A DNA stretch of 64,000 nt, from contig NZ_CDBK01000044.1 of assembly GCF_000819785.1 (NCBI RefSeq), positions 124,001 through 188,000 of the forward strand, read 5' to 3'. Under the pieces are notes generated by a model. It had not been told where the DNA came from, did not search any database, and saw only the letters and a list, made by a program, of their open reading frames with translations. Within the stretch, counting starts at the first letter, position 1. Each line of letters opens with the position of its first letter. This stretch comes from Aeromonas caviae. GTDB lineage: Bacteria; Pseudomonadota; Gammaproteobacteria; Enterobacterales; Aeromonadaceae. Positions 26,112 through 33,610 of this stretch are shown here, piece by piece. The position numbers were made by a program, and so were the translations under genes.

Positions 26112-26696
26112 TCAGGGACTCTGGGGGGCGATGCCGATGGCGATGGCGGTGGTCTGCACGGCCTTGATCTGGTCCCCCTTGGCGATGAGGGCGAACTGGG
26201 CCGGATCCTGCACCTTGAGGGTCAGGGTGTGGTCGACCCCCTTGACCCGGATGGTCTGGTGCGCCTTGTCCACGTCGATGACGTCGGCATAGATGGTTAC
26301 CTGCATGCCGGCGCCGGCTGCGGGTTTCTCCCCGGCGGCTGCCTTGCCCCCTTCCACTTCCACCACCCGTTTTCTCACCCCGGCGGTGCCCTTGAGCAGG
26401 GTCAGGTCCAGCAGTTGCAGATATCTCAAGGCCACGACATCTCCCACCTTGAGCTGGGGAAGGTTGGTCACCTCCTCCCCGGCGATCAGATCCAGGGTCT
26501 GCCCTTCGGCATTTTTCAGGCTGACCTTGCGGGTGGCCAGGTCGATGGCGGTGACGGTTGCCCTGGCCGTCAGTTCTTCGGCCAGGCTGGCTTGTCCGGG
26601 GGCCACGGCCACATGGGTGGTGACCTCGGCGGCATAGAGCAGGGGAGGGGCACAGAGGGTGAGGGCACCCGCAATCCAGGCGTGCTTCAGTTTCAT
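26112..26696 (-). CDS. Hypothetical periplasmic protein
   Basis: A 194-residue protein with a clear signal peptide (MKLKHAWIAGALTLCAPPLLYA, cleavage after YAA-type residues near 23). The mature part shows two similar OB- or beta-barrel-like blocks: ATVTAIDLATRKVSLKNAEG with VGDVVALRY, and ADVIDVDKAHQTIRVKG with KGDQIKAV. Both have the pattern hydrophobic-D-x-A-x(2)-hydrophobic-xVK, suggesting an internal duplication. The function is unknown. Confidence 0.7.
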   Translation of the reverse strand: MKLKHAWIAGALTLCAPPLLYAAEVTTHVAVAPGQASLAEELTARATVTAIDLATRKVSLKNAEGQTLDLIAGEEVTNLPQLKVGDVVALRYLQLLDLTLLKGTAGVRKRVVEVEGGKAAAGEKPAAGAGMQVTIYADVIDVDKAHQTIRVKGVDHTLTLKVQDPAQFALIAKGDQIKAVQTTAIAIGIAPQSP

Positions 26697-26905
26697 GATA
26701 GAGACCCTGTGAGTGGGAAAGGGACCCCGGGAGGGGCTTGAGGGGGCGACGAACTCGTCTTCCCGCTATCACCATAGCAAAGCCGGGCAGGAGCGCCCGG
26801 CATCGGCAGGCTGGCATCGTATTTTTGACGACAGGCTCCCGTTTTTGACCTGATGGCACGGCAGGCGCACAATTCCCCGGCATGCAATCAACCGAGGGCT
26901 CTGCC

Positions 26906-28057
26906 GTGTACAACTTCCAATATGCCAATCCCACCCGCATCTGTTTTGGTGAAGGCCAGATCGCCACTCTGCCGGAGCTGATCCCGGTCGGCAGCCGTCT
27001 GCTGGTGCTCTACGGGGGTGGCAGCATCAAGCAGAACGGGGTCTATGACCAGTTGACCCAGGCGCTGGCGGGCCGGGAGTGGCTGGAGTTTCCCGGCATC
27101 GGCGCCAACCCCCAGTACGATCAGCTGATGGAGGCGGTGGCTCTGGTCAAGCGCGAGCGCATCGACTTCCTGCTGGCGGTGGGTGGCGGCTCCGTGGTGG
27201 ATGGCACCAAGTTCGTGGCCGCCGCTGCCTGCTTCGAGGGGGACGATCCCTGGGAGATCCTGCGGGACAAGGCCCCCATCAAGGGGGCGCTGCCGCTCGG
27301 CTGTGTGCTGACCCTGCCGGCCACCGGCTCGGAGAGCAACCCCGCCGCCGTGGTGAGCCGGGGGGAGGCCAAGCTCTCCTTCTACAATCCGCTGGTGCAA
27401 CCGGTGTTTGCGGTGCTGGATCCCGCCACCACCTACAGCCTTCCACCGCGCCAGGTGGGCAATGGCGTGGTGGATGCCTTCGTCCACATCCTCGAGCAGT
27501 ACCTCACCTTCCCGGTGGGGGGCGAGGTGCAGGACCGGCTGGCGGAAGGGCTGTTGCAGGTGCTGGTGGACAACGGTCCGCGGGCGCTGGCGGAGCCCAC
27601 CAACTACCAGGTACGCGCCAACCTGATGTGGGCTGCCAGCCTGGCCCTCAACGGCCTCATCGGTCGCGGTGTGCCCCAGGACTGGTCCACCCACGCCATC
27701 GGTCACCAGCTCACCGCCCTGCATGGGCTGGATCATGCCCAGAGTCTGGCGGTGGTGCTGCCCTCCCTGCTGCGGGAGCAAGCGGCCCAGAAGCAGGAGA
27801 AGCTGGCCCAGTTTGCCGAGCGGGTGTGGCACTCCAGCCGGGAGGACAAGGCGCTGCGCATTGAGGAGGCGATCATCCGCACCGAGCAGTTCTTCCAGCA
27901 GATGGGGGTGGGTACCCGCCTCGCCGACTATGGCCTGGATGCGCGCTGTATCCCGGGGATCTGTTCCAACCTCAAGCTGTTCGGCCTGACCGCCCTCGGG
28001 GAGCAGCAGGACATCGATCCCGACAAGGTAGCGCGGATCCTCTCTCGCGCCCTCTAG
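26906..28057 (+). CDS. yqhD: Iron-containing alcohol dehydrogenase (YqhD-like)
   Basis: A 383-residue NADPH-dependent aldehyde reductase, acting on short-chain and toxic aldehydes. The NADP-binding segment is VGGGSVVDGTKF (residues about 94-105), and the metal site is the Asp near VVDAFVH together with His in IGHQLTALHGLDHAQSL. Sequence similarity to E. coli YqhD is strong throughout. The GTG at 26906 (VYNFQYANPTR) aligns with family starts and has GAGGG upstream; an in-frame ATG at 26882 is the alternative. Confidence 0.9.
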   Translation: MYNFQYANPTRICFGEGQIATLPELIPVGSRLLVLYGGGSIKQNGVYDQLTQALAGREWLEFPGIGANPQYDQLMEAVALVKRERIDFLLAVGGGSVVDGTKFVAAAACFEGDDPWEILRDKAPIKGALPLGCVLTLPATGSESNPAAVVSRGEAKLSFYNPLVQPVFAVLDPATTYSLPPRQVGNGVVDAFVHILEQYLTFPVGGEVQDRLAEGLLQVLVDNGPRALAEPTNYQVRANLMWAASLALNGLIGRGVPQDWSTHAIGHQLTALHGLDHAQSLAVVLPSLLREQAAQKQEKLAQFAERVWHSSREDKALRIEEAIIRTEQFFQQMGVGTRLADYGLDARCIPGICSNLKLFGLTALGEQQDIDPDKVARILSRAL

Positions 28058-28152
28058 GCCTGAGTCCCTTGGCCAAGGGGCGATCTGGACAATAAGTGCG
28101 GCCAGGATCCTGTCCCACGCGCTTTGATATCTGGCTGACGGCCGGAAAAGAG

Positions 28153-28176
28153 AACGCCCCGATCATCGGGGCGTTT
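28153..28176. terminator. Terminator between yqhD-like and GST genes
   Basis: AACGCCCCG, loop ATCAT, CGGGGCGTT then TT. It sits between convergent genes and could act on both. Confidence 0.85.
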
Positions 28177-28203
28177 TGCAGGGTGTCACCGGGGCACCGC
28201 CGT

Positions 28204-28833
28204 TTATTCGGCGCTGCGGTCCAGCTCGCGCTCCAGCGCTGCCGCCTTCTGGCGAGCCGGATAGGTGTTGAGTCGCTGCCAGTAGGCCTCAAGGTGCGGG
28301 AACTGGGCCAGCTGGCCGCTCTGGGCCAGCAGATCCACCAGGAAGGAGTTCAGGATGTCGGCGCCGGTGAGGCGATCGGCCACCAGGTAACGGCGGTTTG
28401 CCAGCACCTCATCGAGATAACCCAGCACCTTGGCGCACTCGGCTTTGGCGTAGTCCGGCAGGAAGCGCATCGGGCTGCCATCCTTGCGCACGAACATGTC
28501 GAGCAGCAGCGGCAGAATGCCGGAGCTCTCGGCGAAGTGGAGCCACTGCAGGTATTCGGGATACTCCGGGCTGTCGGTGGCCGGTGCCAGCCGTTCCGGA
28601 GCGTGGCGGGCGATCAGGTACTCGGTGATGGCGCCCGATTCCGCCAGCACCCGGCCGTCAAACTCGATGACCGGCGACTTGCCGAGGGGGTGGACGGCCT
28701 TGAGCTCGGGCGGCGCCAGAAAGGTGGTAGCATCGCGCTGGTAGGCCTTGATCTGGTAGGGCAGGCCCAGCTCTTCAAGCAGCCAGATGATGCGCTGGGA
28801 GCGGGATTTGTTCAGGTGGTGCAGGACTATCAT
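28204..28833 (-). CDS. Glutathione S-transferase family protein
   Basis: A 209-residue GST with an N-terminal thioredoxin-like domain (MIVLHHLNKSRSQRIIWLLEELGLPYQ; the catalytic Ser is probably in NKSRSQR) and the glutathione-binding cis-Pro motif GKSPVIEFDGRVLAESGAI (about 51-70). A helical C-terminal domain contains LTGADILNSF. It resembles the bacterial GstB-like class. The cellular substrate is unknown. GAGG precedes the ATG. Confidence 0.88.
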   Translation of the reverse strand: MIVLHHLNKSRSQRIIWLLEELGLPYQIKAYQRDATTFLAPPELKAVHPLGKSPVIEFDGRVLAESGAITEYLIARHAPERLAPATDSPEYPEYLQWLHFAESSGILPLLLDMFVRKDGSPMRFLPDYAKAECAKVLGYLDEVLANRRYLVADRLTGADILNSFLVDLLAQSGQLAQFPHLEAYWQRLNTYPARQKAAALERELDRSAE

Positions 28834-28901
28834 GAAAACCTCGACGCAGTGACGGAAGGCGGTGATACGCAGCGCCCCGGCAGCAGGTTCACTGATGGAT
28901 G

Positions 28902-28927
28902 AAAAAGAGCGGGCGTGGTGCCCGCTC
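28902..28927 (-). terminator. Terminator after metY
   Basis: GAGCGGGC, loop GTGGT, GCCCGCTC. On the minus strand it is followed by TTTTTC. It ends metY 15 bp past its stop. Confidence 0.85.
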
Positions 28928-28941
28928 CTTCGTCGATTGAC

Positions 28942-30210
28942 TCAGGCCTCCAGCGCCTGATCCAGATCCGCCAGTATGTCCTCGATGGCTTCGATCCCCA
29001 CCGACAGCCGGATCATCTCAGGTTTCACTCCAGCCTTGGCCTGCTCCTCTTCGCTCAACTGGCGATGGGTGGTGGAGGCGGGGTGGCAGGCCAGGGACTT
29101 GGCGTCGCCGATGTTGACCAGCCGCTTGAAGATCTTGAGGGTATCGTAGAAGCGCACGCCCGCCTCGTAGCCCCCCTTCAGGCCGAAGGAGAGGATGGCC
29201 GAGGGGCGACCGGCCATGTACTTCTCCGCCAGCGGGTAGTGGGGGTGACCCGGCAGACCGGCGTAGCTGACCCAGGCCACCTTGGGGTGATGCCTGAGGT
29301 GATGGGCGACCCGCAGGGCGTTGTCCACGTGGCGCTCCATGCGCAGGCTCAGGGTCTCCAGCCCTTGCAGCAGCAGGAAGGCGTTCATGGGAGCCAGGGC
29401 CGCGCCCGTGTTGCGCAGCGGCACGGTGCGCACCCGGCCGATGAAGGCCGCCGGGCCGAAGGCCTCGGTGTAGACCACCCCGTGATAAGAAGGCTCGGGT
29501 TGGGTCAGTTGGGGGAAGCGCTCGGCGTGATCCGCCCAGGGGAACTTGCCCGAGTCGACGATGACGCCCCCCAGGGAGTTGCCGTGGCCGCCGACATATT
29601 TGGTCAGGCTGTGCACCACGATGTCGGCGCCGTGTTCGATGGGTTTGCACAGCACCGGGGTGGCGACCGTGTTGTCGACGATGAGCGGCACGCCGCGGGC
29701 GTGGGCGGCCTTGGCCAGGGCGGCGATGTCGACGATGTTGCCCGCCGGGTTGCCGATGCTCTCGCAATAGACCGCCTTGGTCTTGTCGTCGATGAGGGCG
29801 GCGATGGCCTCGGCGCTGTCATCCTTGGCGAAGCGCACCTCGACCCCGAAGCTCGGCAGCATGTGGGCGAACAGGGTGTAGGTGCCACCATAGAGCTGGG
29901 GGGTGGAGACTATGTTGTCACCGGCGGCGGTCAGCGCCTGGATGGCGTAGGTGATGGCGGCGGAACCCGCCGAGACCACCAAGCCGGCGATCCCCCCTTC
30001 AAGGGCGGCCATCCGTTGTTCCAGCACATCGTTGGTGGGGTTCATGATGCGGGTGTAGATGTTGCCCGGTACCGCCAGATTGAACAAGTCCGCCCCGTGC
30101 TGGGCGCTCTCGAACTCGTAGGCCACCGTCTGGTAGATGGGCACGGCCACCGCCTTGGTGGCGGGATCGCTGGAAAAGCCGTGGTGCAGGGCCAGGGTCG
30201 CATCTTTCAT
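28942..30210 (-). CDS. metY: O-acetylhomoserine sulfhydrylase / aminocarboxypropyltransferase
   Basis: A 422-residue PLP enzyme of the Cys/Met metabolism family that condenses O-acetylhomoserine with sulfide to homocysteine. The PLP lysine is in HSLTKYVGGHG (near residue 205); other signatures are AVPIYQTVAYEF, TRIMNPTNDVLEQRMAALEGG and SIGNPAGN. AAGGAG precedes the ATG at 30210. A MetJ-like sequence lies upstream. It implies direct sulfhydrylation as a route to homocysteine and raises the question whether the MetA here also makes O-acetylhomoserine. Confidence 0.92.
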   Translation of the reverse strand: MKDATLALHHGFSSDPATKAVAVPIYQTVAYEFESAQHGADLFNLAVPGNIYTRIMNPTNDVLEQRMAALEGGIAGLVVSAGSAAITYAIQALTAAGDNIVSTPQLYGGTYTLFAHMLPSFGVEVRFAKDDSAEAIAALIDDKTKAVYCESIGNPAGNIVDIAALAKAAHARGVPLIVDNTVATPVLCKPIEHGADIVVHSLTKYVGGHGNSLGGVIVDSGKFPWADHAERFPQLTQPEPSYHGVVYTEAFGPAAFIGRVRTVPLRNTGAALAPMNAFLLLQGLETLSLRMERHVDNALRVAHHLRHHPKVAWVSYAGLPGHPHYPLAEKYMAGRPSAILSFGLKGGYEAGVRFYDTLKIFKRLVNIGDAKSLACHPASTTHRQLSEEEQAKAGVKPEMIRLSVGIEAIEDILADLDQALEA

Positions 30211-30248
30211 CACACACTCCTTGTTGGATGTCACCATTATGGATGGAT

Positions 30249-30264
30249 AGACGTCCAATCTAGC
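30249..30264 (-). promoter_or_regulatory. Possible MetJ site upstream of metY
   Basis: On the minus strand GGACGTCT matches the met-box consensus 7 of 8, about 40 bp before the metY ATG. The adjacent 8-mers match poorly (at most 4 of 8), so only one box is convincing. Confidence 0.4.
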
Positions 30265-30287
30265 AGTCCTGGCGCCGATGTAAACCA

Positions 30288-30319
30288 CCCATTCCGGCAA
30301 AGCAATGCCGGGGGATGGG
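30288..30319 (-). terminator. Hairpin downstream of the SgrT-like ORF
   Basis: CCCAT plus CCGGCA pair with TGCCGG plus ATGGG, with small bulges and a short loop. On the minus strand TGGTTTACA follows, so it is a weak terminator candidate for the small-ORF transcript ahead of metY. Confidence 0.45.
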
Positions 30320-30349
30320 GGTGACCGGATGGCGTCGGTGACGGCAACC

Positions 30350-30526
30350 TCAGAGACGGCGGCGATACTCCCTGTCGTCTATCTGGTGCATATCCCACTG
30401 CATCAGGCGGTTGAGCTGCACCATGGGATCTTCGACCAGCGTCAGAGGGCGGGGCAGGATCCTCAGGAAGTAGCGACGGAGGGTTTGCTGGATCCGGTTC
30501 GGTTTGAGGGGGGTGGCATGGCTCAT
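30350..30526 (-). CDS. sgrT: SgrT-like small protein (58 aa)
   Basis: A 58-residue ORF with ATG at 30526 and AGGAG 8 bases upstream. It is divergent from sgrR, exactly where enterics carry sgrS/sgrT. The sequence MSHATPLKPNRIQQT is followed by LRRYFLRILPRPLTLVE, then RLMQWDMHQIDDRE. The E. coli SgrT core reads VPQRLTMLEGLMQWDDRN from memory: the LPxxLTxxE and LMQWD elements are shared, but this protein has a longer N-terminus and an insert between them. SgrT inhibits the PtsG glucose transporter during sugar-phosphate stress. The RNA's pairing function (SgrS) was not identified. The assignment rests on locus plus motif. Confidence 0.7.
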   Translation of the reverse strand: MSHATPLKPNRIQQTLRRYFLRILPRPLTLVEDPMVQLNRLMQWDMHQIDDREYRRRL

Positions 30527-30626
30527 GATGGTGCTCCTGTGCTGTGGTTCTCACGTTCGCCAGCAGTATTGAGCTAAAATGCGGAAGTAAAAACTGATGA
30601 CTTTCAGCCAATGGATTTCCTCTTTT
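30527..30626. promoter_or_regulatory. Divergent sgrR / sgrT-like promoter region
   Basis: About 100 bp between the two starts, more AT-rich than its neighbours (for example TATTGAGCTAAAATGCGG and GTAAAAACTGATGACTTT). By analogy with enterics, SgrR would bind here to activate the small-RNA transcript. I cannot fix the -35/-10 elements. Confidence 0.45.
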
Positions 30627-32381
30627 ATGCCTACTAGCCGCCTTTATCAGCAATTTCAACGGCTCGCCCAGCAGCTTGGCTGTGACGAGCGGGAGATCAG
30701 CCTCGCCGAGGTGGCGGACCTGCTCTGCTGCACCCCCCGCAATGCCCGCCTGCTGCTGCGCCGCATGGAAGGGCAGGGCTGGCTGTGCTGGACGGCAGAA
30801 GCAGGGCGGGGGCGGCGCTCCCGCCTCACCCTGCTCGACAACCAGGAGAGCCTGACCCGGCGCCGATTGCGGGATCTGCTGAGCCAGGGCCAGCTGGCGC
30901 AGGCGGTACGGCTGGCCGAAGATCGCCTGGATCTGCTCACCCCGCTGCTCATCGAGCAGCTCGGCCAGGCCACCCGGGAGGGGCGCCAGATCCTGCGGGT
31001 ACCCTACTACCGGCCCCTGCCCGGTCTGTTGCCCACCGCGCCCTTGCGCCGCTCCGAAATTCACCTGAGCCGCCAGATCTTCAACGGTCTGACCCGGCGA
31101 AACGAGGAAAATGGGGAAATCGAGGGGGATCTCGCCCACTACTGGGAGTGTCTGGCCCCCTGTCACTGGCGCTTCTATCTGCGCCCCGTGGTGCGCTTTC
31201 ACCATGGCCGCGAACTGGTGGTGGAGGATGTGATGGAGAGCCTGCAGGCCTTGCGGGATCGCCCGCTGTTCGCCCATCTGGCACGGCTGGAGAGCCGCTG
31301 GCCGCGCACTCTGGATCTTCATCTCGACAGCCCGGATCCTCTGCTGCCGCACCTGCTGGCCGAGCCGGTGGCGGCCATCCTGCCGCGGGAGCTCAAGGGG
31401 GAGGCGAATTTCGCCCTGCAGCCGGTGGGCACCGGCCCCTATCGGGTGAGCGCCAACGACCCCCTGCACCTGTGCCTCGAAGCATTTGACGACTACTTCG
31501 GGCTGCGGGCCCTGCTCGACGAGATCGACATCTGGATGCTGCCGGAGCTGGCGGAGCGGCTGGAGAGCCACGTCAGGCTGGGCAGCGACACCCCGGAGCT
31601 TGGTTCCATGCGCGGGGAGTCCGAACTGGAATCCGGCTGCTACTTCCTGCTGCAGGACGACAGATCGGTCCCCCTGCAGGACCCGGCCCTGCGCCAGTGG
31701 CTGACCCGGCTGCTCAACCCCATCGCCCTGATGGCCCGGGTGGCACCCGAACTGCAGCGGGGCTGGACCAGCGCATTGGGTCTCCTGCCCCACTGGCGCG
31801 AGAGCCTGCCTCTTCCCGAGCCCGGCCCGGTCAGCCTGCCAGCGCGGCTGGTACTGGCCTGCTTCAACCAGCACCTGGAATTCAACGAGTGCGCCAGCGC
31901 CATGAGCAGCCTGCTGGCAGAGCAGGGGATCCAGCTCGAGGTACGTACCCTGGACTACGGCCGCTGGGTGAGCGGGGAGGATGAAGATGTGGATCTCTGG
32001 TTCGGCACCCTCAACCTGGAGCATGAGCACGCCTTCGCCCCTTACGCCTGGCTTCAGGGCACCCCCTTGCTGCGCCGGGTGTGGGGCGGCCAGCAGGCCC
32101 TGTGGCAGGGATTGACGCAGTGGCGCGCCCATGGTGAAGAGCCCGGCCCCCGCGCCCTGCTGGCCGAGGTGCAGCGCCAGAGCTGGTTCGTGCCGCTGTT
32201 TCACCACTGGCTGGAGCTGGAGAGCCGGGTCGGCGTGCACGGCGTGCGCATGACGGCCCTTGGCTGGTTCGATTTTCGCAGCGCCTGGTTAAAGCCCGAG
32301 CAGGTGGCGCAGGAGCCGGAAACCGGCGGTGGCTCTCACCCCCAGGCAGGGACGCTTGAGTCGGACGGGTTGGCGCGCTAG
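30627..32381 (+). CDS. sgrR: SgrR transcriptional regulator
   Basis: A 584-residue protein. It has an N-terminal DNA-binding domain (residues 1-115, MPTSRLYQQFQRL, VADLLCCTPRNARLLLRRMEGQGWL, GRGRRSRLT) and a solute-binding-like C-terminal domain: ILRVPYYRPLPGLLP, LRRSEIHLSRQIFNGLTRRNEENGE, VRFHHGRELVVEDV, and near the end LGWFDFRSAW. These match E. coli SgrR closely. It activates sgrS on glucose-phosphate stress. ATG 30627 fits the E. coli N-terminus (MPSARLQQQF); an in-frame ATG at 30597 would add 10 residues. Confidence 0.92.
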   Translation: MPTSRLYQQFQRLAQQLGCDEREISLAEVADLLCCTPRNARLLLRRMEGQGWLCWTAEAGRGRRSRLTLLDNQESLTRRRLRDLLSQGQLAQAVRLAEDRLDLLTPLLIEQLGQATREGRQILRVPYYRPLPGLLPTAPLRRSEIHLSRQIFNGLTRRNEENGEIEGDLAHYWECLAPCHWRFYLRPVVRFHHGRELVVEDVMESLQALRDRPLFAHLARLESRWPRTLDLHLDSPDPLLPHLLAEPVAAILPRELKGEANFALQPVGTGPYRVSANDPLHLCLEAFDDYFGLRALLDEIDIWMLPELAERLESHVRLGSDTPELGSMRGESELESGCYFLLQDDRSVPLQDPALRQWLTRLLNPIALMARVAPELQRGWTSALGLLPHWRESLPLPEPGPVSLPARLVLACFNQHLEFNECASAMSSLLAEQGIQLEVRTLDYGRWVSGEDEDVDLWFGTLNLEHEHAFAPYAWLQGTPLLRRVWGGQQALWQGLTQWRAHGEEPGPRALLAEVQRQSWFVPLFHHWLELESRVGVHGVRMTALGWFDFRSAWLKPEQVAQEPETGGGSHPQAGTLESDGLAR

Positions 32382-32416
32382 CCTGTGCGCGGTCCTACGA
32401 CAAGGAGTCGACATCC

Positions 32417-32812
32417 ATGCTGGAAATGCAGATCCAACCCCGTTTTCAAGAGACGGACGCCCTCGGCCACATCAACAACACGGTGCCGGCGGTCTGGTTT
32501 GAATCGGCCCGTGATCCCCTGTTTCGCCTCTTCTCGCCCGAGCTGGATGTGCATGACTGGCATCTGATCATCGCGGGCTACACGGTGCAATTCAAACGGG
32601 AGCTGTTCTATGGTCAGATGGTGTCGATCAAGACCGGCGTGCGGCGTATCGGTACCAGCTCCTTCACGCTCTGGCAGGAAGCCTGGCAGGGCGGCGAGCT
32701 GGCGGTGACCGCCGAGACGACCCTGATCCATTTTGACTACCGGACCCGGCAGTCCATCCCTTTGAGCGAGGCTCACCGGGAGGGACTGAGGGTCTGGCTG
32801 GTAGAGAGTTAA
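32417..32812 (+). CDS. Hotdog-fold acyl-CoA thioesterase (4HBT family)
   Basis: A 131-residue single hotdog domain. The catalytic segment QPRFQETDALGHINNTVPAVWFESAR has the Asp-x-x-Gly-His pattern of YbgC/4-hydroxybenzoyl-CoA thioesterases. AAGGAG precedes the ATG. The acyl substrate is unknown. It is followed closely by the periplasmic protein gene but there is no sign of a joint function. Confidence 0.85.
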   Translation: MLEMQIQPRFQETDALGHINNTVPAVWFESARDPLFRLFSPELDVHDWHLIIAGYTVQFKRELFYGQMVSIKTGVRRIGTSSFTLWQEAWQGGELAVTAETTLIHFDYRTRQSIPLSEAHREGLRVWLVES

Positions 32813-32842
32813 TCCGGCCTTCGGGCCCACCACAGGACACTT

Positions 32843-33556
32843 ATGCGCACAACCGCGATCGCCCTGAGCCTCGGCTTGGGACTGGGACTCTGCTCCCTGC
32901 CTTCATTTGCCGCCTCCCTGGCCGAGCAGTTCACCCTGATGGAGAAGGGGGCCGACAGCGCCCTCGATACCCGCTTGTTCAGCCACGATGGCGTTGACAT
33001 CAAGGCCTGGGTCGACGGCACGCCTGTCATCATCGCCGTGCCCATCCTGAACGAGCAGGGCAAACAGGAAGGGGAGAGCCGTTACTACTTCAAGGGCGGC
33101 AAGCTGTTCGGGGTGAAGGAGCCCGCCGCCCAGTTCGCCTTCGATGACAGTGGCAAGCTGACCCAATGGCTGGACGACAAGGGGCAGCCTGCGGAGTTTG
33201 TCAGCAAGATGAGCATGCAGCAGCGGGAAGCCTGGCTGACCAGACGGGCGGCCGAGCTGGGCGGGTTGTTTGCACCGAGCACCGCCGAGGAGAAGGCTGA
33301 CAAGGGGGGCGTCAAGCTCAAGGGGGCCGAGCTCGCCCAGTGGCTCTGCAATGGCAAGCTGATGGCGCTCGCCGGAGGTGACAAGGTGACCTTCGAGCCG
33401 GCCAAACTCAAAAGGAGTGCAGAGGGCATCAAGGGAGAGGTCTCCCTGCGCCAGGAGAAGGGGTGGCAGGATCTCTGCCTCACCTGCGAGGTGCAGGGCA
33501 ACCGGGTGACTCGTCTCACCTGGCAGCCGCTGCCGGGTGCCAACAAGCCGCAGTAA
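32843..33556 (+). CDS. Hypothetical secreted/periplasmic protein
   Basis: A 237-residue protein with a standard signal peptide (MRTTAIALSLGLGLGLCSLPSFA, cleavage after residue 23). The mature part has no recognised domain. It contains MNEQGKQEGESRYYFKGGKLF-like beta sequence (VPILNEQGKQEGESRYYF) and two Cys pairs near LCNG and LCLTCEV that could be disulfides. It is followed by a strong terminator. Confidence 0.65.
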   Translation: MRTTAIALSLGLGLGLCSLPSFAASLAEQFTLMEKGADSALDTRLFSHDGVDIKAWVDGTPVIIAVPILNEQGKQEGESRYYFKGGKLFGVKEPAAQFAFDDSGKLTQWLDDKGQPAEFVSKMSMQQREAWLTRRAAELGGLFAPSTAEEKADKGGVKLKGAELAQWLCNGKLMALAGGDKVTFEPAKLKRSAEGIKGEVSLRQEKGWQDLCLTCEVQGNRVTRLTWQPLPGANKPQ

Positions 33557-33576
33557 GGGCGGCAGCGTCAAAGAAT

Positions 33577-33602
33577 GGGGGCCCACTTGCGGGCCCCTTT
33601 TT
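33577..33602. terminator. Terminator between convergent genes
   Basis: GGGGCCC, loop ACTTGC, GGGCCCC then TTTTT. It ends the periplasmic protein gene and lies 9 bp past the lipase chaperone stop. Confidence 0.88.
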
Positions 33603-33610
33603 CATGCCGG

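Noticed and set aside
30237-32240. 667-codon minus-strand frame opposite sgrR
   Set aside because: Shadow frame; the real minus-strand gene in this stretch is the 58-codon SgrT-like ORF in a different frame.
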